Assembly (NCBI GenBank): GCA_938003595.1
Contig: CALKYH010000190.1
Span: 1 to 13,922 of the forward strand
Origin: an uncultured bacterium
GTDB lineage: Bacteria; Planctomycetota; Phycisphaerae; Phycisphaerales; UBA1924
Direction of reading: 5' to 3'
DNA: 13,922 bases
Part shown: positions 1 through 7,360 of the stretch, piece after piece
Numbering within the stretch: the stretch's first letter is position 1
Layout of the letters: every line of letters begins with the position of its first letter
Translations under genes and position numbers: made by a program
The notes under the pieces: model-generated
What the model saw: only the letters and a program-made list of their open reading frames with translations
Databases searched by the model: none
What the model was told of the DNA's origin: nothing

Positions 1-1330
<1,330 letters not shown>

Positions 1331-1338
1331 GGGGGAGA

Positions 1339-1344
1339 CTCCTC
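1339..1344 (-). promoter_or_regulatory. Ribosome binding site of hppA (decides the GTG start)
   Basis: On the minus strand this reads GAGGAG, 8 bases before the GTG at 1330. It is 29 bases before the ATG at 1309, too far to serve it. It therefore supports a GTG start for hppA. Confidence 0.65.
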
Positions 1345-1401
1345 ACGAGCCGGGCATGGGCTGCGGCTACCAGGTGAATGGTCCCGGAGATGGTTCGGGA
1401 G

Positions 1402-1426
1402 GGAGCCGGCGCTGACGGTCGGCTCC
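1402..1426. other. Inverted repeat upstream of hppA
   Basis: The arms at 1402-1410 and 1418-1426 are complementary over 9 positions with one G-T pair on the plus strand (an A-C mismatch when read as minus-strand RNA), around a 7-base loop. It lies about 70 bases before the hppA start, so it would be in the leader or promoter region of hppA. There is no T-run, so it is not an obvious terminator. Function unknown. Confidence 0.35.
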
Positions 1427-1475
1427 GAACGGGGTCGGCGGCTGCGCGGGTTCGAGGCGCCCGCGGCTCCACCGG

Positions 1476-1506
1476 AAAAGCACAACGCCGGCTTGAGGGC
1501 CGGCGT
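1476..1506 (-). terminator. Rho-independent terminator after rpsU
   Basis: Arms 1499-1506 and 1485-1492 (ACGCCGGC / GCCGGCGT on the minus strand) form a perfect 8-bp stem with a 6-base loop, followed on the minus strand by TGTGCTTTT. The hairpin begins 16 bases past the rpsU stop codon. It should insulate rpsU from hppA, or allow only partial read-through. Confidence 0.8.
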
Positions 1507-1522
1507 GGCGTCGATGGCTGGC

Positions 1523-1732
1523 TCAGCTCTTGGTCGTGAACTCGCCGCGCGTGGTCATCTGCGAGCGCTTCACGGAGCGGCGCATATCGCGGCGCTTGCG
1601 CTCCGAGGGCTTCTCGAAGAACTGCTTGCGCTTGACCTCCTTGGTCAAGCCTTCCTTCTCGCACAGCTTCTTGAAGCGGCGGAGCATCTGGTCGGGGGAC
1701 TCGCCGCCGCGGGCCTTGATTCGGATGGCCAT
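1523..1732 (-). CDS. rpsU: 30S ribosomal protein S21
   Basis: This 69-residue, strongly basic protein matches ribosomal protein S21, a small-subunit component located near the 3' end of 16S rRNA that aids translation initiation. The S21 pattern is clear: ESPDQMLRRFKKLCEKEG near residues 11-28, then KEVKRKQFFEKPSERKRRD (about 31-49) and a Lys/Arg-rich tail. The length is normal for the family (about 57-70). The start is supported by AGGAGGT on the minus strand (plus coordinates 1744-1750), 11 bases before the ATG. The gene has its own sigma70-like promoter at 1783-1811 and its own terminator at 1476-1506, so it is probably a single-gene unit between gltA and hppA. Assignment is very secure. 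Confidence 0.96.
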   Translation of the reverse strand: MAIRIKARGGESPDQMLRRFKKLCEKEGLTKEVKRKQFFEKPSERKRRDMRRSVKRSQMTTRGEFTTKS

Positions 1733-1782
1733 AGAGTTCGCAAACCTCCTGCAGGGTTCATTCGCCGGAAATGGGGTCGGGG

Positions 1783-1811
1783 AGTATCGGGGGGAGCGGG
1801 GCGTTTGGCAA
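1783..1811 (-). promoter_or_regulatory. Sigma70-type promoter of rpsU
   Basis: On the minus strand the -35 box reads TTGCCA (1806-1811, 5 of 6 to consensus), followed by exactly 17 bases and a -10 box GATACT (1783-1788, 4 of 6). The predicted start of transcription is near 1776, giving a leader of about 44 bases that contains the AGGAGGT ribosome site. It is one of the best promoter matches in the window. Confidence 0.65.
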
Positions 1812-1879
1812 GTGGCGGGGTCGGTGAATGGGGCCGGCGCGGCCTCCGGGGGCGGTCAGAACCCGCCCGCAGGCCCCGG

Positions 1880-1897
1880 GGGGCTGTTTTCAGCCCC
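1880..1897 (-). other. Hairpin spanning the gltA stop codon
   Basis: Arms 1891-1897 and 1880-1886 read GGGGCTG / CAGCCCC on the minus strand, a perfect 7-bp stem with an AAAA loop. The TGA stop codon (1890-1892) straddles the loop and arm. No T-run follows, so it is a poor intrinsic terminator; it could protect the mRNA 3' end or assist Rho-independent pausing. Confidence 0.4.
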
Positions 1898-3023
1898 GCT
1901 GCTCGATGGGGACATACTTCACGGCGTGGGGGCCGGTGTACTCGGCGCCGGGTCGGATGAGGCGGTTCGCGGCCAGCTGCTCGATGCAGTGGGCGGCCCA
2001 GCCGGAGATGCGGCTGAGGGCGAACATGGGGGTGAAGAGGTCCAGCTTCAGGCCGAGCGAGTGGTAGGTGGTGGCGGAGTAGAAATCGACATTGGGGTAG
2101 ATGCCCTTGGCGGCGACGGCGTCGTGCATGCGCTTCTCGATGCGGCTGGACATCTCGTAGAGCTTCTGGTTGCCGGTGTCCTTGGAGAGCTGCTCGGCGA
2201 GCGTCTTGAGGTAGGTGGCGCGGGGGTCGTAGGCCTTATAGACGCGGTGGCCGAAGCCCATGATCTTCTTCTTGTTGGCCAGGGCGTCGTCCACGAAGGC
2301 GTCCACCTTGTCCATGGAGCCGATCTCGCCGAGCATGACCATGACGCCCTCGTTGGCGCCGCCGTGGAGGGGGCCGCGCAGAGCGCCGATGGCGCCGGTC
2401 ATGGCCGAGTAGATGTCGGAGAGGGTGGAGGCGATGACGCGCGCGGTGAAGGTGGAGGCGTTGAGGCCGTGGTCGGCGTGGAGGATCATGCAGACATCGA
2501 ACGCCCGCTCCATGGTGGGGGTCGGCTTGGCGCCGTTGAGGAGGTAGAGGAAGTTGGCGGCGAAGGAGAGGGACGCGTCGGGCTTGAGGGGCTCGAGGCC
2601 GCGCCGGCGGCGGTCGAAGGCGGCGATGATGGCGCCGGTCTTGGCGAGGATGGACAGGGCCTTGGCGCGGTAGTCGTTGAGGTCGATGGAGTTGGGGTCG
2701 GGGTCCACCAGGGCCATGGCGGAGACCGCGGTGCGGAGGACATGCATCGGCTGGGCGTCCTTGGGGAAGGACGCGATGAGCTTGTCGATGGTCTCGGGCA
2801 GGGCGTACTGGGCGCGGAGGGACTTGTTGAAGGCGTCCAGCTCGGCCTTCTTCGGGAGGCGCTGGTTCCAGAGCAGGAACACCGTCTCCTCGAAGGAGGA
2901 GTTGCGGGCGAGCTCGTCGATGGCGATGCCGACATACTCGAGGACGCCCTTTTCGCCGTCGATGAACGACATCTGCGTCTCGGCGGCGACGATTCCCTCA
3001 AGGCCCTTCGATACGACAGCCAT
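1890..3023 (-). CDS. gltA: Citrate synthase
   Basis: This 377-residue citrate synthase condenses oxaloacetate with acetyl-CoA, the entry step of the TCA cycle, in the cytosol. By comparison with the E. coli enzyme the catalytic triad is present: His220 in GPLHGGANE, His259 in MGFGHRVYKAYDPR (the family signature), and Asp313 in NVDFYS. The conserved HADHGLNAST segment is at 182-191. The length fits the short type found in Gram-positive bacteria rather than the longer E. coli form, which has an extra N-terminal domain. A 2-methylcitrate synthase is possible but no prp genes are nearby. The start MAVVSKG is chosen because TTCCTC (3030-3035 plus), which is GAGGAA on the coding strand, lies 6 bases before it. 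The frame stays open upstream to 3182 but that stretch contains the promoter. It is divergent from guaD, with 170 bases between starts. Confidence 0.96.
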   Translation of the reverse strand: MAVVSKGLEGIVAAETQMSFIDGEKGVLEYVGIAIDELARNSSFEETVFLLWNQRLPKKAELDAFNKSLRAQYALPETIDKLIASFPKDAQPMHVLRTAVSAMALVDPDPNSIDLNDYRAKALSILAKTGAIIAAFDRRRRGLEPLKPDASLSFAANFLYLLNGAKPTPTMERAFDVCMILHADHGLNASTFTARVIASTLSDIYSAMTGAIGALRGPLHGGANEGVMVMLGEIGSMDKVDAFVDDALANKKKIMGFGHRVYKAYDPRATYLKTLAEQLSKDTGNQKLYEMSSRIEKRMHDAVAAKGIYPNVDFYSATTYHSLGLKLDLFTPMFALSRISGWAAHCIEQLAANRLIRPGAEYTGPHAVKYVPIEQRG

Positions 3024-3098
3024 TGCAGCTTCCTCGCGGTTCTTCTGAGCAAATTGGATTCTGGGCCCGGCCCGAGCGGGCCAGGCGATGAGCGGCGG

Positions 3099-3127
3099 AC
3101 TATACGGGCCGGGCTGGGGGGGAGCAA
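3099..3127 (-). promoter_or_regulatory. Likely promoter of gltA
   Basis: The minus strand has a -10 box TATAGT (3099-3104, 5 of 6) with TTGCTC (3122-3127, 3 of 6) 17 bases upstream. Transcription would start near 3092, giving a leader of about 69 bases. That leader contains a small GC hairpin at 3069-3082. The -10 match is good and the -35 is weak. Confidence 0.55.
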
Positions 3128-3193
3128 CGACCGGGCGGCGTGAGTTGGACGTCGGTTCGCCTCGGCGGGGCTCGGGCGTCACAATGAGACCGG

Positions 3194-4441
3194 ATGCTCC
3201 TGAAAGGACGACTGCTGACCGACCCGACCCGGGCGCCGCGCCCGGGGTGGCTGCGCATCGAGGGGGGGCGGATCGTCGAGCTTGGTGAGGGGGAGCCCCC
3301 CGGCCGGGCCCGGGCGGACCTGGGCGGGGCGGACCGGATCATCTGCCCGGGCTTCATCGACGCGCACCTGCACATCCCGCAGTTCGACTCGGTGGGGCTC
3401 GACGGGATGGAGCTGCTGGAATGGCTCCACAAGGTCATCTACCCGGCGGAGCGCTGGTTCGGGGCCGGAGCGGCGCGCGGGGGCACGCGCCTGGCGCTGC
3501 GCCGGATGGTGACGCAGGGCACGCTGGGGTTCGCGGGGTACCTCAGCAGCCACGGCGAGGCCTCTCGCGAGGCGATCAGCGTGCTGGAGCAGGTGGGCGT
3601 GCGCTGCGTGGTGGGACGCGTGGCGATGGACCGCGAGGCGCCGGAGGACCTGACCAGCGAGGACCGCACGCGCGCGAAGATGTCGCCCCGACCCTCGCCG
3701 CTGGCGGCGCCGGCGCGGGGCGGGCGGGTGGAGATCTCGGCGAACCCTCGGTTCGCGGTGGCGTGCAGCGAGGAACTGCTCGCGGAGATCGGCTGGCTTC
3801 GCAAGGAGCGGCCGGAGCTGATCATCCAGACGCACCTGGCGGAGTCCAAGGGCGAGTGCGAGAAGGTGGCGGCGCTGTTTCCGGCGGCGAAGCACTACAC
3901 CGATGTCTACGACCGCGCCGGCCTGCTCGGGCCCCGGACGATCCTGGCGCATTGTTGTCACCTGACGGATGAGGAGTGGCGGCTCATCGCCGAGCGCGGG
4001 TGCGTGGTGGCGCACTGCCCGACGGCGAACCTGTTCCTGCGCTCGGGCGTGTTCGATCTGAGCGCGGCGGAGCGGCACGGGGTGCGGGTGGCGCTGGGCT
4101 CCGATGTCGCGGCGGGGCCGGATGTGGCCATGCCGCGGGTGGCGCGGGCGATGATCGAGACGGCCAAGTGGCGGTCCATCGCTCACGGCGGGGCGACCGG
4201 GGTGCGGGTGCCGGCGCCGGCGGAGGTGTGGTCGATCATCACGGTGGGCAACGCTGAGGCGCTGGGGTGGAACGACGGCGGGCGGCTGGTGGTGGGCGCG
4301 CCGGCGGACCTGCTCGTGTTGCGGGTCCCGGAGACCTGGATGGACGAGCACCTGATCGGTCGGCTGCTGCACCACTGGAGCGCGGCGCTGATCGAGGCGC
4401 GGGTGATTGGGGGCGTGGCGTTGGATCCCACTACGATCTAG
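3194..4441 (+). CDS. guaD: Guanine deaminase (amidohydrolase superfamily)
   Basis: This 415-residue protein is a zinc-dependent amidohydrolase. Guanine deaminase turns guanine into xanthine and ammonia in purine salvage or breakdown. Metal and active-site residues are visible in the usual order: PGFIDAHLH (His58, His60), QTHLAES (His214, Glu217), AHCCHLTDEE (His253), AHCPTANL (His274) and LGSDVAAG (Asp304). The EWLHKVIYPAE segment near 76-86 and HCPTANLFLRSGVFDL near 274-289 point to guanine deaminase rather than other members; chlorohydrolase-type enzymes (TrzA/AtzA) are the main alternative. The ATG at 3194 has no Shine-Dalgarno sequence. A CACAAT box ends 8 bases before it and may be a -10 element. 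It heads a run with the rhomboid gene (5 bases between stop and GTG) and trpF, and is divergent from gltA. Confidence 0.88.
   Translation: MLLKGRLLTDPTRAPRPGWLRIEGGRIVELGEGEPPGRARADLGGADRIICPGFIDAHLHIPQFDSVGLDGMELLEWLHKVIYPAERWFGAGAARGGTRLALRRMVTQGTLGFAGYLSSHGEASREAISVLEQVGVRCVVGRVAMDREAPEDLTSEDRTRAKMSPRPSPLAAPARGGRVEISANPRFAVACSEELLAEIGWLRKERPELIIQTHLAESKGECEKVAALFPAAKHYTDVYDRAGLLGPRTILAHCCHLTDEEWRLIAERGCVVAHCPTANLFLRSGVFDLSAAERHGVRVALGSDVAAGPDVAMPRVARAMIETAKWRSIAHGGATGVRVPAPAEVWSIITVGNAEALGWNDGGRLVVGAPADLLVLRVPETWMDEHLIGRLLHHWSAALIEARVIGGVALDPTTI
4432..4437 (+). promoter_or_regulatory. TANNNT box before the rhomboid gene (possible internal promoter)
   Basis: TACGAT ends 9 bases before the GTG at 4447 and lies inside the last codons of guaD. 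The rhomboid gene has no ribosome binding site, so this could be a -10 box for a nearly leaderless transcript. The best -35 candidate (TTGGGG at 4407-4412, 19 bases away) is weak. Confidence 0.3.
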
Positions 4442-4446
4442 GCCCC

Positions 4447-5583
4447 GTGCTCATTCCCCTCCGCACAGATCGACCGCTCAAGCGACCCACGAAGGTGACC
4501 TACGCCCTCGTGGCGATCAATGTCGTGATGTTCGTGGCGCAGAGCGTGGCGACGGGGCCGGCGTTCGGCAGCGGGGCGGGGCAGGCGTTCTTCGAGTCCC
4601 TGGTGTTGCACCCGCTGGCGCCGCGCTGGTGGGAGTTCTTCACCTACCAATTCCTGCATGGCGGGCTGCTGCACATCGCGGGGAACATGCTGTTCCTGTG
4701 GGTGTTCGGTCCGCCGGTGGAGGACCGTCTGGGTCGGTGGTGGTTCCTGGCGTTCTACCTGGTGGGCGGCGCGGCGGCGGGGGGCGTGCACGCGCTGATG
4801 GACGCGAGCCCGGTGATCGGCGCGAGCGGGGCGATCTCCGGCGTGACCGGGGCGTTCATGGCGATGTTCCCGCGGGTGACGATCAAGGTGCTGTCGGTGT
4901 TCTTCATCATCGGCGTGTGGCACATCCCGGCGATGTGGTTCATCCTGATGGGCGTGGCGTGGGACCTGTTCCTGCCGCGCAGCGGCGTGGCGGTGGCGGC
5001 GCACCTGGGGGGCTACGCGTACGGCTTCTCGATCGCGATGGCGCTGCTGTGGCTGCGGATCATCCCGCGCGAGCCGTACGACCTGTTCACGATGGGCCGG
5101 CAGGCGCACCGGCGCCGGGCGTTCCGTGAAGCCACGGCGCGCGATGGTTCGGCGTTCCGACGCGACGCGACCACGCGCGCGAAGAAGCCGGACGACCCGA
5201 AGCAGCAGCGGATCGCCGCGGCGCGGGCGGAGGTGTCCAAGGCGGTGGAGGCGGGCGACGCGGGCGCGGCGGGCGCGGCGTACCGGGCGCTGCTGGACAT
5301 CACCACGGACGGGGCGCTCGGCCGGCCGACGCAGCTGGCGCTGGGCAACATGCTGTACGCCTCGGGCGACGGCGGCGCGGCGGCGGTGGCGTACGAGCAT
5401 TTCCTGCGGCGATTCGACAAGGACCCCGAGGCGGCGCGGGTGCGCCTGATGCTCGGGCTGATTCACGCCCGGCAGCTGAACGACCCCGTGCGCGCCAAGG
5501 CGCTCGTGGGCGAGGCGATGCCGGGGCTGCGCTCGGAGGATGAGCGCGAGCTGGCGAGGGAACTGCTGGAAGAACTCGGCTGA
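4447..5583 (+). CDS. Rhomboid-family intramembrane serine protease with C-terminal helical-repeat tail
   Basis: This 378-residue membrane protein starts with the usual rhomboid opening, MLIPLRTDRP read from a GTG. Several hydrophobic segments follow between residues about 16 and 204. The catalytic Ser127 is in GASGAISG and the partner His186 is in AAHLGGYAYG. The oxyanion-hole HxxxN motif is His76-Asn80 in HIAGN. Rhomboids cut transmembrane helices of substrate proteins within the bilayer; the substrate here is unknown. After the last membrane segment there is a basic linker (about 216-250). A soluble alpha-helical tail (about 252-378) follows, with Ala-rich TPR-like units such as AAAVAYEHFLRRFDKDPEAA, probably for partner binding. 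The GTG start is chosen because it lies 5 bases after guaD and gives the family N-terminus; no Shine-Dalgarno is seen. The stop is 26 bases before trpF. Confidence 0.9.
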   Translation: MLIPLRTDRPLKRPTKVTYALVAINVVMFVAQSVATGPAFGSGAGQAFFESLVLHPLAPRWWEFFTYQFLHGGLLHIAGNMLFLWVFGPPVEDRLGRWWFLAFYLVGGAAAGGVHALMDASPVIGASGAISGVTGAFMAMFPRVTIKVLSVFFIIGVWHIPAMWFILMGVAWDLFLPRSGVAVAAHLGGYAYGFSIAMALLWLRIIPREPYDLFTMGRQAHRRRAFREATARDGSAFRRDATTRAKKPDDPKQQRIAAARAEVSKAVEAGDAGAAGAAYRALLDITTDGALGRPTQLALGNMLYASGDGGAAAVAYEHFLRRFDKDPEAARVRLMLGLIHARQLNDPVRAKALVGEAMPGLRSEDERELARELLEELG

Positions 5584-5594
5584 CGCGCCGGGGC

Positions 5595-5600
5595 AAGGAG
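5595..5600 (+). promoter_or_regulatory. Ribosome binding site of trpF
   Basis: AAGGAG lies 9 bases before the ATG at 5610. It directly abuts the in-frame TTG at 5601, which rules that codon out as the start. Confidence 0.7.
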
Positions 5601-5609
5601 TTGGCTGCG

Positions 5610-6248
5610 ATGGGCCGGACACGGATCAAGATCTGCGGCGTGCGATCGATCGAGATCGCGCGCGCGGCGGTGGACGCGGGCGCGGACGCGGTGGGCTTCG
5701 TGTTCTACAAGAACTCGCCCCGCTACATCGACCCGGAGGAGGCGTTCTCGATCCTCGGGAAGCTGCCGCCGATGGTGACGACGGTGGGGCTGTTCGTGAA
5801 CGCGTCGTTCGATGAGTACGCGGACATCGAGCAGTACTGCCCGACGGACTTCGGCCAGCTGCACGGGCAGGAGACGGTGAAGACGGCGCGGGAGTGCGGG
5901 CCTCGCATCATCAAGGCGGTGCGGTTCGAGGCGGACACGATCCGCGCGACGCTGGAGCAGTGGGCCGAGGTGGAGGAGGTGGACGCGATCCTGGTGGACG
6001 GCTCCAGCGGGGGTCAGGGCGTGGCGCTGGACTGGGCGGCGCTGGCGGCCGCGAAGGACGCCGCCGGAGACAAGCCGCTGATCCTGGCCGGTGGGCTGAC
6101 GCCGGAGAATGTCGCGGAGGCGATCCGCGTGGTGAGGCCGTTCGCGGTGGATGTCTCGAGCGGGGTGGAGACGCCGGGCAAGCCCGGGGAGAAGGACCCG
6201 GAGCGGATCCTCGCGTTCTGTGCCGCGGTTCGTTCTGCCGATGGTTGA
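5610..6248 (+). CDS. trpF: Phosphoribosylanthranilate isomerase
   Basis: This 212-residue TIM-barrel enzyme carries out the Amadori rearrangement of N-(5-phosphoribosyl)anthranilate, the third step of tryptophan synthesis, in the cytosol. The catalytic Cys9 is in IKICG and the catalytic Asp130 is in ILVDGSSGGQG. The phosphate-binding strands and loops LAGGLTPENV (159-168) and DVSSGVETPGKPGEKD (181-196) are intact. The length is normal. The ATG at 5610 is preferred over the TTG at 5601 because of the ribosome site at 5595-5600. It follows guaD and the rhomboid gene on the same strand, so it is likely cotranscribed with genes unrelated to tryptophan. The only other trp-related gene here is the trpG/pabA-type gene about 4 kb away on the other strand, so the pathway is scattered. 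Confidence 0.95.
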   Translation: MGRTRIKICGVRSIEIARAAVDAGADAVGFVFYKNSPRYIDPEEAFSILGKLPPMVTTVGLFVNASFDEYADIEQYCPTDFGQLHGQETVKTARECGPRIIKAVRFEADTIRATLEQWAEVEEVDAILVDGSSGGQGVALDWAALAAAKDAAGDKPLILAGGLTPENVAEAIRVVRPFAVDVSSGVETPGKPGEKDPERILAFCAAVRSADG

Positions 6249-6283
6249 ATCCGACCCTGCCCGGCCGGAATCGAACGGGGTGA

Positions 6284-6293
6284 CCCGATCGGG
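6284..6293. other. 10-bp palindrome upstream of the 77-residue gene
   Basis: CCCGATCGGG is a perfect 10-base palindrome between trpF and the next gene, just before an AT-rich stretch (6308-6354) that stands out in this GC-rich DNA. It could be an operator half-site pair, or chance. Nothing else supports a regulator. Confidence 0.2.
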
Positions 6294-6324
6294 GTGGACC
6301 AGATCGAGAATAACTCTGATTTCA

Positions 6325-6354
6325 TATGATGACATCCGCTATCCGGCGTATGCT
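6325..6354 (+). promoter_or_regulatory. AT-rich promoter region of the 77-residue gene
   Basis: Two -10-like boxes lie in the AT-rich patch: TATGAT (6325-6330, 5 of 6) and TATGCT (6349-6354, 4 of 6). ATGACA (6329-6334) resembles a -35 box but is only 14 bases from the second. If TATGCT is used, transcription starts near 6361, just before the leader hairpin at 6365-6390. Exact boxes are uncertain. Confidence 0.35.
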
Positions 6355-6364
6355 GGGCGTAGAT

Positions 6365-6390
6365 CGGTCGGGGCCGGTGGGGCCTGACCG
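6365..6390 (+). promoter_or_regulatory. Leader hairpin upstream of the 77-residue gene
   Basis: Arms 6365-6372 and 6383-6390 pair over 8 positions (one G-U) around a 10-base loop. The hairpin ends 8 bases before the ribosome site AAGGAGGT (6399-6406). It could stabilise the 5' end of the mRNA or tune translation. Confidence 0.4.
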
Positions 6391-6411
6391 CCACGAGCAA
6401 GGAGGTACGCC

Positions 6412-6645
6412 ATGAACACTGGCGAACCGAACCGGAAGGACACTGCTCGCCGCTCGTTCGGGGCGAACACCACAGCGACGCCGGCGCGACACCTTCGCCC
6501 GGAGGATACGGACATCCGCCGCGAGTACGACGGGGTCTGCGGCACGCGCTGCTACCGCGTCGAGCACGACGAGGGGCCCCGGCGTCCGGGCGACGAGGCG
6601 TTCCACGAGGTGGAACTGGGCCACATCGCCGAGCCCATGACCTGA
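6412..6645 (+). CDS. Hypothetical 77-residue soluble protein with a Cys pair
   Basis: I do not recognise this protein. It is probably a real gene. A near-perfect ribosome site AAGGAGGT (6399-6406) lies 5 bases before the ATG, an AT-rich promoter-like patch lies upstream, and the frame ends exactly at the convergent border with the next gene. The product is hydrophilic, with no signal peptide or membrane segment. The N-terminal 30 residues are basic and probably disordered. The C-terminal half holds GVCGTRCYRVEHDE, where Cys43 and Cys47 with His52, His65 and His71 could bind a metal; that is only a suggestion. It is separated from trpF by 163 bases with its own promoter signals, so it is likely transcribed alone. 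The strong ribosome site suggests high expression. Confidence 0.7.
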   Translation: MNTGEPNRKDTARRSFGANTTATPARHLRPEDTDIRREYDGVCGTRCYRVEHDEGPRRPGDEAFHEVELGHIAEPMT

Positions 6646-6654
6646 GTTCAGGTC
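6639..6654. repeat. Inverted repeat holding both convergent stop codons
   Basis: GACCTGA and TCAGGTC are mirror images separated by two bases. Each arm contains the stop codon (TGA) of one of the two converging genes, so both genes end in ACC TGA. As RNA it would form a 6-bp stem with a 4-base loop from either strand. There is no T-run on either side. Confidence 0.5.
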
Positions 6655-7091
6655 GTCTGGGTGAAGGTCGCGCCCGGGGCGACATCGAAGCCGACGAACT
6701 GACCTTCCTTGAACTCCGCTGCGCGCTGCTGGCCGTTGGTCTTGCACACGATCGGGAAGCCGTCGTGCACCTGCACGGTGACGGTGTCGGCGCCGGGATC
6801 GACGGCGACGATCGTGCCCTGGATGCGGCGCGGCCGGCCGTAGACGGGCTCGATGAAGCGCCCGCCGGTCTGGGTGATGTCGATGCGCCGGGCCTGGGCG
6901 CGGACGACGCCGCGGATGCGCTTGCCGACCTCGGCGGAGACGGGCGCGGTGGGGACGAGGTGGACGCGGTAGTCGGAGTCGGCGACGGCGAGGGTGATCA
7001 TGTCGGGCGCGGCCTCGGCGAGAACGGCGCGGGCGACATTCACGGGGTTGACGCTGGCGGCGACGAGTGAGCTGGCGGGGGCTTGGGTCAT
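6648..7091 (-). CDS. Hypothetical 147-residue beta-rich protein
   Basis: I do not recognise this family. The 147 residues carry no signal peptide and no membrane helix. From about residue 30 on, short alternating hydrophobic strands and glycines suggest a beta-barrel or OB/S1-like fold, perhaps in two units: DMITLAVADSDYRVHLV with GKRIRGVVRAQARRIDI, then RRIQGTIVAVDPGADTVTVQ with EGQFVGFDVAPG. GRFIEPVYGRPRRIQG between them is basic and could contact nucleic acid; this is inference from pattern only. There is one cysteine (Cys116). The start MTQAPASS at 7091 is chosen because a TACCAT box lies 9 bases before it and the upstream extension (frame open to 7313) is low-complexity, rich in Arg, Pro and His. 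No Shine-Dalgarno is present. It converges with the 77-residue gene and is divergent from the kinase gene. Confidence 0.7.
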   Translation of the reverse strand: MTQAPASSLVAASVNPVNVARAVLAEAAPDMITLAVADSDYRVHLVPTAPVSAEVGKRIRGVVRAQARRIDITQTGGRFIEPVYGRPRRIQGTIVAVDPGADTVTVQVHDGFPIVCKTNGQQRAAEFKEGQFVGFDVAPGATFTQTT

Positions 7092-7100
7092 GGCGGGGGG

Positions 7101-7106
7101 ATGGTA
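7101..7106 (-). promoter_or_regulatory. TANNNT box before the 147-residue gene
   Basis: TACCAT on the minus strand ends 9 bases before the ATG at 7091, which has no ribosome site. This fits a -10 box of a leaderless or nearly leaderless mRNA. No good -35 box is visible. Confidence 0.35.
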
Positions 7107-7348
7107 CCTGTGGGCGGGGACGGCCGCGCCGGGCGGTCGGCGCTTCGGTCGGACGGCTTCTGACCCCGGGTGACTCGTCTTTCTCTTGGAGGTCCGCGAT
7201 CCGCTGCGGCCGTATCGATTCGGCGCGTCGGGGGCGGCTCGCTGGCGCTCGGGGTTTTGCTGCATGGAGCGGTCGTGGGGTTGATGCGCCGCCGCTTCGA
7301 TGTGCGTTGTCATCGATCACCGGGGCTATGCAGGGATTCTTCTCTGGC

Positions 7349-7354
7349 TATTCT
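7349..7354 (+). promoter_or_regulatory. TANNNT box before the kinase gene
   Basis: TATTCT ends 6 bases before the ATG at 7361, which has no ribosome site. It fits a -10 box giving transcription at or near the start codon. It lies after the alternative ATG at 7328, so it also argues for the 7361 start. No convincing -35 box is visible. Confidence 0.4.
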
Positions 7355-7360
7355 GCGTCC

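Noticed and set aside
4438..5622. Long open frame antisense to the rhomboid gene
   Set aside because: The product is an Arg/His/Gln-rich low-complexity shadow; the plus-strand frame has the rhomboid Ser-His pair.
6264..6279. tRNA T-loop-like sequence on the minus strand (GTTCGATTCC)
   Set aside because: The flanking bases do not pair into a T-stem and no matching acceptor or anticodon arm can be drawn upstream.
6648..7313. Longer 221-residue version of the 147-residue protein
   Set aside because: The extra N-terminus is Arg/Pro/His-rich low complexity and covers the likely promoter, and no ribosome site precedes it.
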